The notes: a model not told the origin generated them from the letters alone. Shown: positions 1-6,750, counted from the stretch's first letter. The stretch is DNA of 10,899 bases from JBAPRR01 sp049281195 (GCA_049281195.1 JBAPRR010000404.1:1-10899), one strand, 5' to 3'. Numbers and translations are program-made.

Positions 1-297
1 GTTGACGTCGATGATCGTCCGCCACTGTTCGGATGTGACGTCGTCGATAAGTGACAAACGGTTGACTCCGGCGATGTTCGCCAAAATGTCGAGCCGCCCG
101 TGCTCCGAAAGTACGCCCGCCACCACCGATTCGCACGACGCTTCGTCGGTCACATCACAAACCACTCCGCCGGCCGAAGGGCTGATGTCGCAACCCACGA
201 CCGTCGCCCCGTCGGCGGCCAGACGTTCGCAGACAGCAGTACCGATGCCACCCGCGGCGCCGGAAACCAGGGCTACGAGTCCGTCGAAGTTGGCCAT
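1..297 (-). CDS. Short-chain dehydrogenase/reductase (SDR), C-terminal part outside the window
   Basis: This is the first 99 codons of a classical SDR, an NAD(P)-dependent oxidoreductase. The translation opens MANFDGLVALVSGAAGGIG. The glycine-rich cofactor loop has Ser where TGxxxGIG usually has Thr. An Asp sits in DVTD at the end of the third strand (adenine contact), NIAGVN matches the NNAG motif, and an Asn lies at the very edge (IDVN), matching the Asn of the catalytic tetrad. The Ser and YxxxK catalytic residues lie beyond base 1. I chose the ATG at 297 because SDRs usually start a few residues before the first strand. GGAG abuts this ATG with almost no spacing, so the start is not certain. 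An in-frame ATG at 345 would add 16 residues but would run through the palindrome at 304-335. The gene diverges from the aldehyde dehydrogenase, which suggests an alcohol-to-aldehyde-to-acid route under shared control. The substrate cannot be read from the sequence. Confidence 0.9.
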   Translation of the reverse strand, partial: MANFDGLVALVSGAAGGIGTAVCERLAADGATVVGCDISPSAGGVVCDVTDEASCESVVAGVLSEHGRLDILANIAGVNRLSLIDDVTSEQWRTIIDVN

Positions 298-303
298 CTC
301 CGG

Positions 304-335
304 AACGTACCTGCTCCGATCGGTCCAGGTACGTT
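304..335. promoter_or_regulatory. 32-bp near-perfect palindrome, candidate operator of the divergent SDR/ALDH pair
   Basis: The outer arms are AACGTACCTG (304-313) and CAGGTACGTT (326-335), exact reverse complements. The core CCGATCGG (316-323) is itself a palindrome on the same centre (319.5). Only the pairs 314/325 (C/C) and 315/324 (T/T) break the symmetry, so 28 of 32 positions match. It occupies more than half of the 57-bp gap between two divergent start codons. Long two-part symmetry like this is typical of sites for dimers or dimer pairs, for example TetR-family repressors. No such regulator gene is in the window. Confidence 0.75.
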
Positions 336-354
336 GGACGTCCATGGGAGACGA

Positions 355-1821
355 ATGAGATCGACCACAGTGCCCGGGTTGGTCGAAAAGCTTGCGGAAC
401 AAGGTCACCTGATCGGGAGCCAATGGGTGAAGAGCTCCTCCGGAGGTATCCACCCACACGTTTACGCGGCCACCGGTCGGGTTCAAGCCGAAGTGGGCCT
501 CGGTGGAGCAGCCGATGTCGACCTGGCTGTGGATGCCGCTCGCAAAGCCCAGCCCACCTGGGCCGCGCTCTCGCCCGGGAAGCGGGCTGCGATTCTTTTC
601 GCTCTGGCCGATCTTCTCGACGACCACCGGCTCGAGGCAGCGGAGCTTGCCGCGCTCGACACAGGAGCCCCGGTAAGTGTGATGAACCCGGGTCGTTACA
701 CCGCCTCGTGGGTCCGCTACTACGCGGGTTGGGCCGACAAGCTCTCCGGAGACTCCTGGAGTGAGGGCCGCCGGCGTGTCGACGTTCGCCTGGAGCCCTA
801 TGGCGTGATCGGGGTGCTCCCCCCCTGGAACGGATCGATGATGGGGATGGGGCAGAAGTGTGCCCCTGCTCTCGCTGCGGGAAACACCGTGGTGGTCAAG
901 CCTCCCGAAATCGCCCCCTTCGGAATGCTCCGGTTCTGCGAGCTGGCGCTTGAGGCCGGCGTGCCAGAAGGTGTGATCAACGTCGTGGTCGGAAACGCCG
1001 AAGCCGGTGAGGCGCTCGCAGGCCATCCACGGATCGACAAGATCAGCTTTACCGGTGGCATTGCGACGGCGCGGACGATCATGGCCACCGCTGCGCGCAA
1101 TCTGACGCCTGTGGCGTTGGAGCTCGGAGGCAAATCACCCAACCTGGTCTTTCAAGATGCCGACCTCGATACGGCAGCTGACATGGCAGCACTGGGTGGG
1201 ACAGCCCTTCTTTCGGGACAAGGATGCGCGCTGCCAACACGCACGTACGTACAGGAAGACGTTTATGAGGATGTGGTGCGACGCATACTCGCCAGGCTCG
1301 CCACTCTCCGAGTCGGCGATCCCCTCGACCCCGAAACATTCGTGGGCCCGGTCGTGACTCGAGCGGCCATGGAAAGGATCCTCGGGGTCATCGAACTCGC
1401 TCGCTCACAAGGGGCGACGCTTCTGACCGGTGGTGCGCGCATGCGTGGCGATCTTGCAGACGGCTGGTTCGTCGCACCGACGGTCTTCGGCGACGTCGAT
1501 CATGACAGCGACCTGGCCCGAAACGAAGTGTTCGGACCTGTGCATGCAGTTCTGCGCTTCAAGTCTGAAGAAGAGGTGCTCGAGAAGGCCAACGACAGTG
1601 AGTTCGGGCTAGCCGCCTACGTCCACACCACAGACGCATCCCGGATCGAGCGCCTCGTCGGAGAACTCGAAGCCGGAACGGTGGTCGTCAACGGGCTGGG
1701 CGGCATCTCGCCGACGACTCCTTTCGGCGGATACAAGCGGAGCGGGTTCGGGCGAGAAGGGGGCCGGGCCGGGATCGAAGAGATGGTGAGAACCAAGTCA
1801 GTGATAGTGCACGGGCGCTGA
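355..1821 (+). CDS. NAD(P)-dependent aldehyde dehydrogenase (ALDH superfamily)
   Basis: This 488-aa protein has the usual full ALDH length. It should oxidise an aldehyde to its carboxylic acid in the cytoplasm. Visible motifs are the oxyanion-hole Asn159 in PPWNGS, the cofactor region with KPPEIAPF and SFTGG, the general base Glu256 in LELGGKSPN, the nucleophile Cys291 in GQGC, EVFGPV, and the C-terminal FGGYKRSGFGREGG. The cofactor loop reads FTGG where FTGS is usual, a mild departure. The ATG at 355 is preceded by GGGAG four bases upstream. The open frame extends further upstream, but that stretch is antisense to the SDR and lacks ALDH similarity. The gene diverges from the SDR and converges with the propeller gene, whose stop lies only 14 bp away. 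The subfamily is close to the broad betaine/vanillin/aliphatic ALDH group; the substrate is not inferable. Confidence 0.95.
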   Translation: MRSTTVPGLVEKLAEQGHLIGSQWVKSSSGGIHPHVYAATGRVQAEVGLGGAADVDLAVDAARKAQPTWAALSPGKRAAILFALADLLDDHRLEAAELAALDTGAPVSVMNPGRYTASWVRYYAGWADKLSGDSWSEGRRRVDVRLEPYGVIGVLPPWNGSMMGMGQKCAPALAAGNTVVVKPPEIAPFGMLRFCELALEAGVPEGVINVVVGNAEAGEALAGHPRIDKISFTGGIATARTIMATAARNLTPVALELGGKSPNLVFQDADLDTAADMAALGGTALLSGQGCALPTRTYVQEDVYEDVVRRILARLATLRVGDPLDPETFVGPVVTRAAMERILGVIELARSQGATLLTGGARMRGDLADGWFVAPTVFGDVDHDSDLARNEVFGPVHAVLRFKSEEEVLEKANDSEFGLAAYVHTTDASRIERLVGELEAGTVVVNGLGGISPTTPFGGYKRSGFGREGGRAGIEEMVRTKSVIVHGR

Positions 1822-1839
1822 CAGAAAGCGGCGTGTCAG
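1818..1839. terminator. Short stem-loop between convergent stops, possible bidirectional terminator
   Basis: CTGACA (1818-1823) and TGTCAG (1834-1839) are exact complements separated by 10 bases. Each arm contains the stop codon of one of the two converging genes. The stem is short and has no T-run on either side, so it is a weak candidate. Confidence 0.3.
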
Positions 1840-3086
1840 GTCAGGTTGAACTTTGTGTGAGCAGTGGCGAGGGAGCTCTGACCCTCCACCTCGAGGGTGT
1901 GGACGCCGTCGGCTCCTGCGTTCGAGCTAGGAATGTCAGCGCTGCAACCGAACATGCCGTCGGAGGCGGCCGTGCCTTCGCAGATCTGGATCGTCGAGGC
2001 GGACGAGAGACCGGTTTCGTAGTTGACGACGACTTCCTCATCGGGTTGGTACCCTTCCCCGCTTACCGTGACCGATGTGCCCGGAGCGCCCGACGTCGGC
2101 GAGATAGAGACCTTGGGTACTGCTGTGATACGCCCGATCGAGTCGTTCAATGCGTTCGTGAACCAGAGTGCGCCGTCCGGACCGGTAGTGATATAGCGCG
2201 GGCTGTCAAGCCCGGGACCGGTGAAGTTGGTGACCACTCCGGCGGTGGTGATACGCCCGATCGAGTCGTTGCGCGTGTTAGTGAACCACAGGGCACCGTC
2301 AGGACCATCAGTGATCCGCACGGGTTCGTCTATTCCGGTGCCGGTGTAGTTGGTGACCACTCCGGCGGTGGTGATCCGCCCGATCGAGCTGCCGAGATAG
2401 TTGGTGAACCACAGAGCGCCGTCGGGACCAGCAGTAATACCGAAAGGCCCGTCGATTCCGGCTCCTGTGTAGGTGGTGACCTTTCCCGAAGTCGTGATCC
2501 GACCGATGGAGTTGCCGTCATAGTTGGTGAACCACAATGCGCCGTCCGCGCCGACGGTGATGCCCACTACGTCGGAGAATTGCGCTCCGGTGTAGTCGGT
2601 CACCACCCCGGAAGTCGTGATCCGTCCGACCCCGTTCGAGTTGGCGAACCAGAGCGCACCATCCGGCCCGGCGACGATCGCCTGTGGAGCGCGGACGTAA
2701 CCACTTCTGTAACTCGTCACGACTCCGGACTTCGTGATTCTTCCGATCGTCTGCCCGGCGTAGTTGGTGAACCACATTGCGCCGTCGGGGCCCTCAGTGA
2801 TGCCCGTGGGTGCGTCGATCGCCGTGCCCGTGAAGTTGGTGATTACACCGGTAGTCGTGATTCTTCCAATTGAGTTGTTGCTGGCGTTGGTGAACCAAAG
2901 CGAGTCGTCCGGACCTGAGGCGATCCCGTCAGGATTGTCGATCCGGTGGCCGGTATAGAACGTCACGACACCACCATGGTTGTGTGCGGCGTCGGCGGCC
3001 GATGATCCGATCGGGACGACCAGAAGCACCAGGGCGATGACAAGCGCTGGCATGCACACTCGGAAAGACAACCTTGCGATTCGCAT
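1836..3086 (-). CDS. Secreted seven-bladed beta-propeller protein, virginiamycin B lyase (Vgb)-like, with C-terminal Ig/TIG-like domain
   Basis: The protein has 416 aa. Residues 1-34 look like a Sec signal peptide: basic start MRIARLSFR, hydrophobic core LVIALVLLVV, then small residues. Residues of about 38-325 hold seven repeats of about 41 residues, each with GPDGALWFTN...SIGRITT-type motifs, as in the streptogramin lyase-like propeller family. From about 326 (VSISPTSGAPGTSVTVSG) to the end is an Ig/TIG-like domain with Cys369 and Cys381 as a possible disulfide. Start choice: the ATG at 3086 has GGAGG nine bases upstream, and an upstream in-frame ATG at 3119 does not. True Vgb enzymes use His and Glu around a metal. 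Here the only His in the propeller is in the opening TGHRID, and the blades read WFTN rather than WFTE, so streptogramin cleavage is unlikely. An extracellular binding or structural role is my inference. Confidence 0.88.
   Translation of the reverse strand: MRIARLSFRVCMPALVIALVLLVVPIGSSAADAAHNHGGVVTFYTGHRIDNPDGIASGPDDSLWFTNASNNSIGRITTTGVITNFTGTAIDAPTGITEGPDGAMWFTNYAGQTIGRITKSGVVTSYRSGYVRAPQAIVAGPDGALWFANSNGVGRITTSGVVTDYTGAQFSDVVGITVGADGALWFTNYDGNSIGRITTSGKVTTYTGAGIDGPFGITAGPDGALWFTNYLGSSIGRITTAGVVTNYTGTGIDEPVRITDGPDGALWFTNTRNDSIGRITTAGVVTNFTGPGLDSPRYITTGPDGALWFTNALNDSIGRITAVPKVSISPTSGAPGTSVTVSGEGYQPDEEVVVNYETGLSSASTIQICEGTAASDGMFGCSADIPSSNAGADGVHTLEVEGQSSLATAHTKFNLT
2101..2964 (-). repeat. 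Seven in-frame tandem repeats of 123 bp encoding propeller blades
   Basis: The unit encoding WFTN recurs with GTGAACC (or a close variant, plus-strand view) at 2158, 2281, 2404, 2527, 2644, 2767 and 2890. The spacing is 123, 123, 123, 117, 123 and 123 bases; the single 117-bp unit encodes a blade two residues shorter (WFANSNGVGRI). Two neighbouring copies share 39 of 40 bases (from 2226 and from 2349), which points to recent duplication or gene conversion of blades. Confidence 0.9.
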
Positions 3087-3281
3087 GATCGGAATCCTCC
3101 AAGCTGTGCTGGCGTGCACATGGTCACGGTAGCAACGCGAAGCGGCTTGCAGCAGGGCACCCTCACCGGTTAGTGAGTAAGTGGCCGTATGGTTGCGTCA
3201 GTGTCATTCGGGGTTCAAGGAATTAGGCCCTGCAACCGCTTAGTTCATCCCCGGTCGGCCGTCATACTCGAGGAGAAGACT

Positions 3282-3298
3282 CTCGTGGATCCCACGAG
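3282..3298. promoter_or_regulatory. 17-bp perfect dyad upstream of the DUF899 gene
   Basis: CTCGTGG (3282-3288) and CCACGAG (3292-3298) are exact complements around a 3-base centre. The dyad lies 33 bases before the chosen start at 3332. CATACT (3263-3268) is a possible -10 with a weak -35 TTAGTT (3240-3245) 17 bases upstream, so the dyad would fall just after the transcription start, a common operator position. It could instead act as a hairpin in the leader. The rest of the 245-bp divergent gap shows nothing I can name. Confidence 0.45.
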
Positions 3299-3331
3299 GA
3301 TCAAGAGTCACAAATGCTGGAGGACCACTTG

Positions 3332-3958
3332 ATGAGCATGCCCACGGTCGTATCCGCCGAGGAATGGCAAAAGGAGCGGGATGCCCTGCTCGCGGAGGAG
3401 AAGGAGGCCACCAGACGCCTCGACGCCATAGCTGCGCAACGCCGCCGCCTGCCGATGGTCCGTTTCGACAATGACAAGTACGTCTTCGAGACACCCGATG
3501 GGCCGAAGCGTCTGTTGGACTTCTTCGAAGGGCACCCTCAACTGGCCGTTTACCAATTCATGGACAACGGTCCTGATGCCTTCTGTCCCGGATGCACCTT
3601 CTTCACGAAGAGCATTGCGACTCTGACCGAGCTTGCCAAGAACGGGGTGGCCTGGCGGACAGTCTCGAACATGCCGCTCGCGCAGATGACTTCGTATTGG
3701 GAACGTCAGGGCTGGACTGTGCCCTACGGCTCGTCACACGGCAGCTCCTTCGCCGCAGACTGCGGAGTCGACGGTGGATTCATGCTGAACCTGTTCTTCA
3801 CGGATGGCACCGACGTCTACCGCACGTACTCAACCACTGCCCGGGGCGTGGACCGAGTGCTCTTCGCCAACAACATCCTCGACCTGGCCGCCTATGGCCG
3901 GCAGGAGGAGTGGGAGGACTCACCTGAGGGTTGGCCTCAGTTCCCGACTTACGGCTGA
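3332..3958 (+). CDS. DUF899 family thioredoxin-like protein
   Basis: The protein has 208 aa, close to the family length. The N-terminal helix with VVSAEEWQKERDALL and the RRLPMV segment is the typical DUF899 opening, followed by a thioredoxin-like fold. Cys85-Pro-Gly-Cys88 (FCPGCTFF) is a CxxC pair in the redox position, and Cys144 is a third cysteine. MDNGPDAFCPGC and the YSTTARG and DLAAYGRQEEWEDSPEGWPQ segments also match the family pattern. The biochemical role of DUF899 is not established; a thiol-redox function is an inference from the fold and CxxC. The ATG at 3332 has TGGAGGA eight bases upstream. The in-frame ATG at 3314 would lie upstream of this ribosome binding site and is less likely. 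It diverges from the propeller gene and ends 111 bp before the AraC-type regulator. Confidence 0.9.
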   Translation: MSMPTVVSAEEWQKERDALLAEEKEATRRLDAIAAQRRRLPMVRFDNDKYVFETPDGPKRLLDFFEGHPQLAVYQFMDNGPDAFCPGCTFFTKSIATLTELAKNGVAWRTVSNMPLAQMTSYWERQGWTVPYGSSHGSSFAADCGVDGGFMLNLFFTDGTDVYRTYSTTARGVDRVLFANNILDLAAYGRQEEWEDSPEGWPQFPTYG

Positions 3959-4021
3959 GTCACCTGCGTCTTCCCGCTGAGCCCACGCTCGAGGCGGCGC
4001 GGACGTACTACTGAGCCTGAT

Positions 4022-4037
4022 TTGACCCATACGTCAA
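4022..4037. promoter_or_regulatory. Small dyad upstream of the AraC-type gene
   Basis: TTGAC (4022-4026) and GTCAA (4033-4037) are complementary around a 6-base centre, 33 bases before the predicted start at 4070. It could be a regulator site or a -35-like element. Arms this short occur easily by chance. Confidence 0.25.
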
Positions 4038-4069
4038 CTGGCCATGCGGATCAAGTGCAAAATGGATAC

Positions 4070-4528
4070 ATGAGCGTCGATCTCGACGAGCTGCGCCGGC
4101 TGCGCCGGTCCCGCGACCAGATGGATCGCGAGTATGCGAAGCCGCTCGACGTCCCGGCGCTCGCAAGGACGGCGCTGATGTCAACTGCGCATTTCAGCCG
4201 GCGCTTTCGCGAGGTTTACTCCGAAACGCCGTACTCCTACCTGATGACCCGTCGCATCGAACGGGCCAAGGCACTACTGCGCTACGGCAACCTGAGTGTG
4301 ACCGACATCTGCTTCGCGGTGGGTTGGACGAGCCTCGGTTCTTTCTCCGCCCGGTTTGCCGAGCTCGTCGGTGACACTCCGTCCGTGTACCGCGCTCGCA
4401 ATCACGACGACCTGCGTCTCATCTCCAGTTGCCAGACGATGGTCATCACCAGGCCGCGGCGGAGTGAGCCGAGGGGTGGCCAGAAGAGAGCAGTTTCGGA
4501 GAAGCAATCCGTCGCCGCATCTGCGTAA
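4070..4528 (+). CDS. AraC-family transcriptional regulator, DNA-binding domain only
   Basis: The protein has 152 aa. Residues of about 8-110 form the double helix-turn-helix of AraC/XylS proteins: first HTH at LDVPALARTALMSTAHFSRRF, linker helix with RRIERAKALL, second HTH at LSVTDICFAVGWTSLGSFSARF, then the signature end DTPSVYRAR. The N-terminal cupin or other ligand domain of full-length AraC proteins (about 280-300 aa) is absent. The tail from 111 is basic and unassigned. The predicted ATG at 4070 has no Shine-Dalgarno, but CAAAAT (4058-4063) is placed so that transcription would begin at the A of that ATG, consistent with a leaderless mRNA. A TTG at 4022 in the same frame would add 16 residues without better support. 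It is the first gene of a three-gene run and may control it, with the VOC partner as a possible ligand sensor (inference). Confidence 0.88.
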   Translation: MSVDLDELRRLRRSRDQMDREYAKPLDVPALARTALMSTAHFSRRFREVYSETPYSYLMTRRIERAKALLRYGNLSVTDICFAVGWTSLGSFSARFAELVGDTPSVYRARNHDDLRLISSCQTMVITRPRRSEPRGGQKRAVSEKQSVAASA

Positions 4529-4538
4529 CGTCTACGTC

Positions 4539-5003
4539 ATGACCACTTCACTCAGCACGGTGCACATCCTCGTAGACGATCCAGACGTCGCCCTCGGTTT
4601 CTATCGCGATGCCCTCGGCCTGACTGTCAGCTTCGAGGTCGAAAACGGTGGCTTCAAGTGGATCACTCTGATCACGGAAAGTCAGCCTGAAGTCGGAATC
4701 GTGCTGTCGCAGCCCCAGGCGGGCCGGTCTCAGGAAGACGGCGAGGCTCTCGCCGCCATGCTCGCGAAAGGCGAGATGTACCCCGTCCACTTCCGGACGG
4801 ACGACCTCGACTCGACATTCGAGAGGATCGTCTCCGTGCCCGGAGTAGAAGTACTCCAGGAGCCGGCCAGCCAGCCCTGGGGCGTACGTGACGCTGCCGT
4901 GCGCGACCCGGCAGGAAACCGGCTGCGCATCGAGCAGGCCCGAACCCGACCGCAGGCGTCCGGCGATAAGGGCGTCCCAACTTCTCCTACATTGGGAAGG
5001 TGA
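4539..5003 (+). CDS. VOC-superfamily (glyoxalase/bleomycin-resistance fold) protein
   Basis: The protein has 154 aa with one VOC domain over about 5-135. The opening TVHILVDDPDVALGFYRDAL is the classic first beta-alpha unit, and the closing VRDPAGNRLRIEQ is the classic last strand. Plausible metal ligands are His9, Glu51, His84 and Glu132, the 2-His/2-Glu pattern of metal-binding members, so it could be enzymatic. Possible roles in the superfamily include isomerase, epimerase, dioxygenase, or binding-type resistance protein; the sequence does not decide among these. The start is 10 bp after the AraC stop, and the stop is 10 bp before the next start. Pairing of a short AraC-type HTH protein with a VOC protein is a recurrent arrangement in actinobacterial genomes to my knowledge. 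The tail from about 136 is low in structure. Confidence 0.9.
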   Translation: MTTSLSTVHILVDDPDVALGFYRDALGLTVSFEVENGGFKWITLITESQPEVGIVLSQPQAGRSQEDGEALAAMLAKGEMYPVHFRTDDLDSTFERIVSVPGVEVLQEPASQPWGVRDAAVRDPAGNRLRIEQARTRPQASGDKGVPTSPTLGR

Positions 5004-5013
5004 ATGGACGAGA

Positions 5014-5802
5014 ATGCGCATCCTGATAACAGGCGCCGGCAGGGCGATAGGCGCTGCAACTGCGACAGAGCTCAGTCGGGCCGGCCACGAAGTTGTAGCA
5101 ACCGCACGCGATGAATCGCTGCTCGGGGGCCTCGACGTCGTCCAGCGCCTATGCCTCGACGTCACCGACGACGACTCCGTTCGTAGGGCGATGGACGAGG
5201 CGGGCGAACTGGATGCAATCGTAAACAATGCGGCGATTCAACAGAAAACTCCCCTGGAGGAGTTCCCGGTAGAGAAGTTGAAACTGATGTTCGAGACGAA
5301 CGTCATCGGAGCATTCCGGGTCATAAAGCAGGTGCTCCCCTCATGGCGCCGACGCCGGAGTGGCGTGATCGTCAACGTCAGCTCTGTCCAGGGAAGGGTG
5401 GCAACGCCACTCGAAGGTCCGTACTCGTCTTCCAAGTACGCACTCGAAGCAATGAGTGAGAGTCTTCACTACGAGGTCGGCCACTTCGGGATACGAGTGG
5501 TCATCATCGAGCCCGGATACATCTCACCCGGAATGAAGCCCACTTCGCCGATCGATCGTGAAGGTGTCTACCGAGAGCTCTACGAACAGTGGGAGAGTGC
5601 CGAATCCACCGTCACCGGTCCGGGCGGTCGAACGGGACCCGAAGTGGTGGCGTGCGCTATCAGAAGCGCTATAGAGGACCCGGCGACTCCGTTGCGGGTT
5701 CCGGTCGGCCACGACGCGGTTCTCGTGCTCGGGGTGCGGTCTGCTTCGGATGACGCCGCCTTCGAGGCGACCATGCGCAGCACGTTGGGCCTCACCTGGT
5801 GA
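5014..5802 (+). CDS. Short-chain dehydrogenase/reductase (SDR), last gene of the AraC-VOC-SDR operon
   Basis: The complete protein has 262 aa. The cofactor loop T6-G-A-G-R-A-I-G13 departs from TGxxxGIG by Ala in place of the first Gly of GIG. The NNAA motif (71-74) replaces NNAG. The catalytic set is Asn96, Ser124 (NVSS), Tyr137 and Lys141 (YSSSK), so it should be active. IIEPGYISPG follows as in SDRs that act on small carbonyls or alcohols. A basic Arg32 after the second strand (ATARDE) suggests NADP(H) preference, which is an inference. The ATG at 5014 is the one directly before the first strand; GGGAAGG (4994-5000) lies 13 bases upstream, somewhat far. The gene converges with the Clp-N gene, whose stop lies 10 bp away. 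It is unlike the SDR at the left edge and is not a recent copy of it. Confidence 0.92.
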   Translation: MRILITGAGRAIGAATATELSRAGHEVVATARDESLLGGLDVVQRLCLDVTDDDSVRRAMDEAGELDAIVNNAAIQQKTPLEEFPVEKLKLMFETNVIGAFRVIKQVLPSWRRRRSGVIVNVSSVQGRVATPLEGPYSSSKYALEAMSESLHYEVGHFGIRVVIIEPGYISPGMKPTSPIDREGVYRELYEQWESAESTVTGPGGRTGPEVVACAIRSAIEDPATPLRVPVGHDAVLVLGVRSASDDAAFEATMRSTLGLTW

Positions 5803-5812
5803 TGAGGTTCGG

Positions 5813-6526
5813 TCACGTTGTGATGTCCGTAAGAAGCGATCGGGTGCCGACCGGCACACGTCCTGTCGTAGCTTGATAACGCCTCACGACATCTGAGCTC
5901 CGGGATTTGTTTCGCAGTCTCCGCCATGTGCGCGTGAAGCGGTTCCTCGGGGGCACCGGAAAGCGCTCCCTCAGGTCGGCCAGCAACCGGACCTTGTCGG
6001 CACCGACTTCATCGAGGAGCCAATCGACACCGGGATCCATGGCCACTAATGCAAACGCAAGATGATGGGGACGATGCGAGTTTTCTCCACGGCACAGTGC
6101 GATGCGCAACGACGTTTCGTAGATCGCTTGAGCATCGATGCCGACTGGCGGTATCAGTGCCGCACATCGAGCACGAGCCTTGGCTGATCCCAGTGGAAAC
6201 CACGGTGCCCGGATGGGCGCCCGATCGAGGGATCCTGGTCCGGAACCTCGAAGGAGCTCGTCGAGATCGACCCCGATACTCAGGAGAGCTTCGCGGTCAG
6301 CCGCCGCACCGGCACCCAGTGGCGCTGCGGATGCCGCAGACCGTGTGAGTTCACCGACGCCGGTTCCGCAATGTTCGACGGCCTTTGCGACCTGCCCACC
6401 CCCGGACGCCAAAGCGATGAAGAGGTGCTCACTGCCCACTCGCCGGCTTCCGAGCTCATGCGCGACCGATATGGCTTTTCGCACCAAGCGCTTTAGGTCT
6501 TGATCGTCGCCTTTGAACAGCGTCAT
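5813..6526 (-). CDS. Stand-alone double Clp-N-domain protein (ClpC N-domain-like, no ATPase module)
   Basis: The protein has 237 aa. The first Clp repeat is at about 8-65 (LKRLVRKAISVAHELGSRRVG, then SEHLFIALASGGGQVAKAVE), the same layout as the first helix pair of ClpC/ClpA N-domains. A second, more diverged repeat is at about 129-188 (GIDAQAIYETSLRIAL, HRPHHLAFALVAMDPGVDWLL). An Ala/Gly-rich linker lies between them, and the C-terminal tail from 193 is strongly basic (RTWRRLRNKSR). No Walker motifs follow, so it cannot be an unfoldase. Clp N-domains bind adaptors, substrates and several antibiotics. In mycobacteria the stand-alone ClpC2 is reported to bind cyclomarin-type compounds and shield ClpC1. 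A similar decoy or sensor role is my inference. The ATG at 6526 follows AAGGGATCGG and overlaps the upstream stop as ATGA, which implies translational coupling. Confidence 0.85.
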   Translation of the reverse strand: MTLFKGDDQDLKRLVRKAISVAHELGSRRVGSEHLFIALASGGGQVAKAVEHCGTGVGELTRSAASAAPLGAGAAADREALLSIGVDLDELLRGSGPGSLDRAPIRAPWFPLGSAKARARCAALIPPVGIDAQAIYETSLRIALCRGENSHRPHHLAFALVAMDPGVDWLLDEVGADKVRLLADLRERFPVPPRNRFTRTWRRLRNKSRSSDVVRRYQATTGRVPVGTRSLLTDITT

Positions 6527-6747
6527 CCGATCCCTTTGAGCCTTCGGTGGTATTTGCGGTGAACGGTCTGCTTCGTGACCCCCAGTTGGCTCGCGATCTC
6601 CTGCCAGGACCAACCGGCCTTTCGCGCCGCCGCCACCTGGTCGGCTTCGAGTTGTTCACTCAGCCGGCGTAATCGTGCGATCGCGCGCAGGCTCTGATCC
6701 AGCTGCCCGCTCCTGACTGCCTCTTCCATCTCTTCGAAAGCCAACAC
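6523..6747 (-). CDS. Small helix-turn-helix protein, partner of the Clp-N protein
   Basis: The protein has 74 aa. An N-terminal helical, charged segment (about 5-40, EEMEEAVRSGQLDQSLRAI) is followed by a clear HTH at about 46-66 (WSWQEIASQLGVTKQTVHRKY), of the kind also found in sigma region 4 and many small repressors, and a basic end. It starts with GTG at 6747 with no Shine-Dalgarno, but the -10 hexamer is positioned for transcription to begin at that G, so the message is probably leaderless. An in-frame ATG at 6729 is a fallback. The gene overlaps the Clp-N start by 4 bp. Two palindromes lie just upstream, so this protein is the obvious candidate to bind them and repress its own operon (inference). 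It is too short to be a full sigma factor. Confidence 0.85.
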   Translation of the reverse strand: MLAFEEMEEAVRSGQLDQSLRAIARLRRLSEQLEADQVAAARKAGWSWQEIASQLGVTKQTVHRKYHRRLKGIG

Positions 6748-6750
6748 GGT

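Noticed and set aside
100..354. N-terminal extension of the aldehyde dehydrogenase frame
   Set aside because: It overlaps the antisense SDR and the palindrome and has no ALDH-like sequence; the ATG at 355 has a ribosome binding site and gives the normal family length.
1833..2873. Long plus-strand open frame opposite the propeller gene
   Set aside because: It is an in-phase shadow of the 123-bp repeats: the open frame repeats because the DNA repeats. The minus-strand frame has the signal peptide, ribosome binding site and recognisable propeller motifs.
1836..3086. Annotation as a streptogramin (virginiamycin B) resistance enzyme
   Set aside because: The blades carry no histidine after the opening TGHRID and few glutamates, so the catalytic set of Vgb is missing; the export signal also argues against it.
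5789..5807. CCTCA...TGAGG stem at the end of the second SDR gene as a terminator
   Set aside because: Only a 5-bp outer stem with mismatches and no T-run; not better than chance in this base composition.
6523..6747. Small HTH gene as a sigma factor
   Set aside because: Only a single HTH with a short helical lead is present; regions 2 and 3 of sigma-70 proteins are missing.
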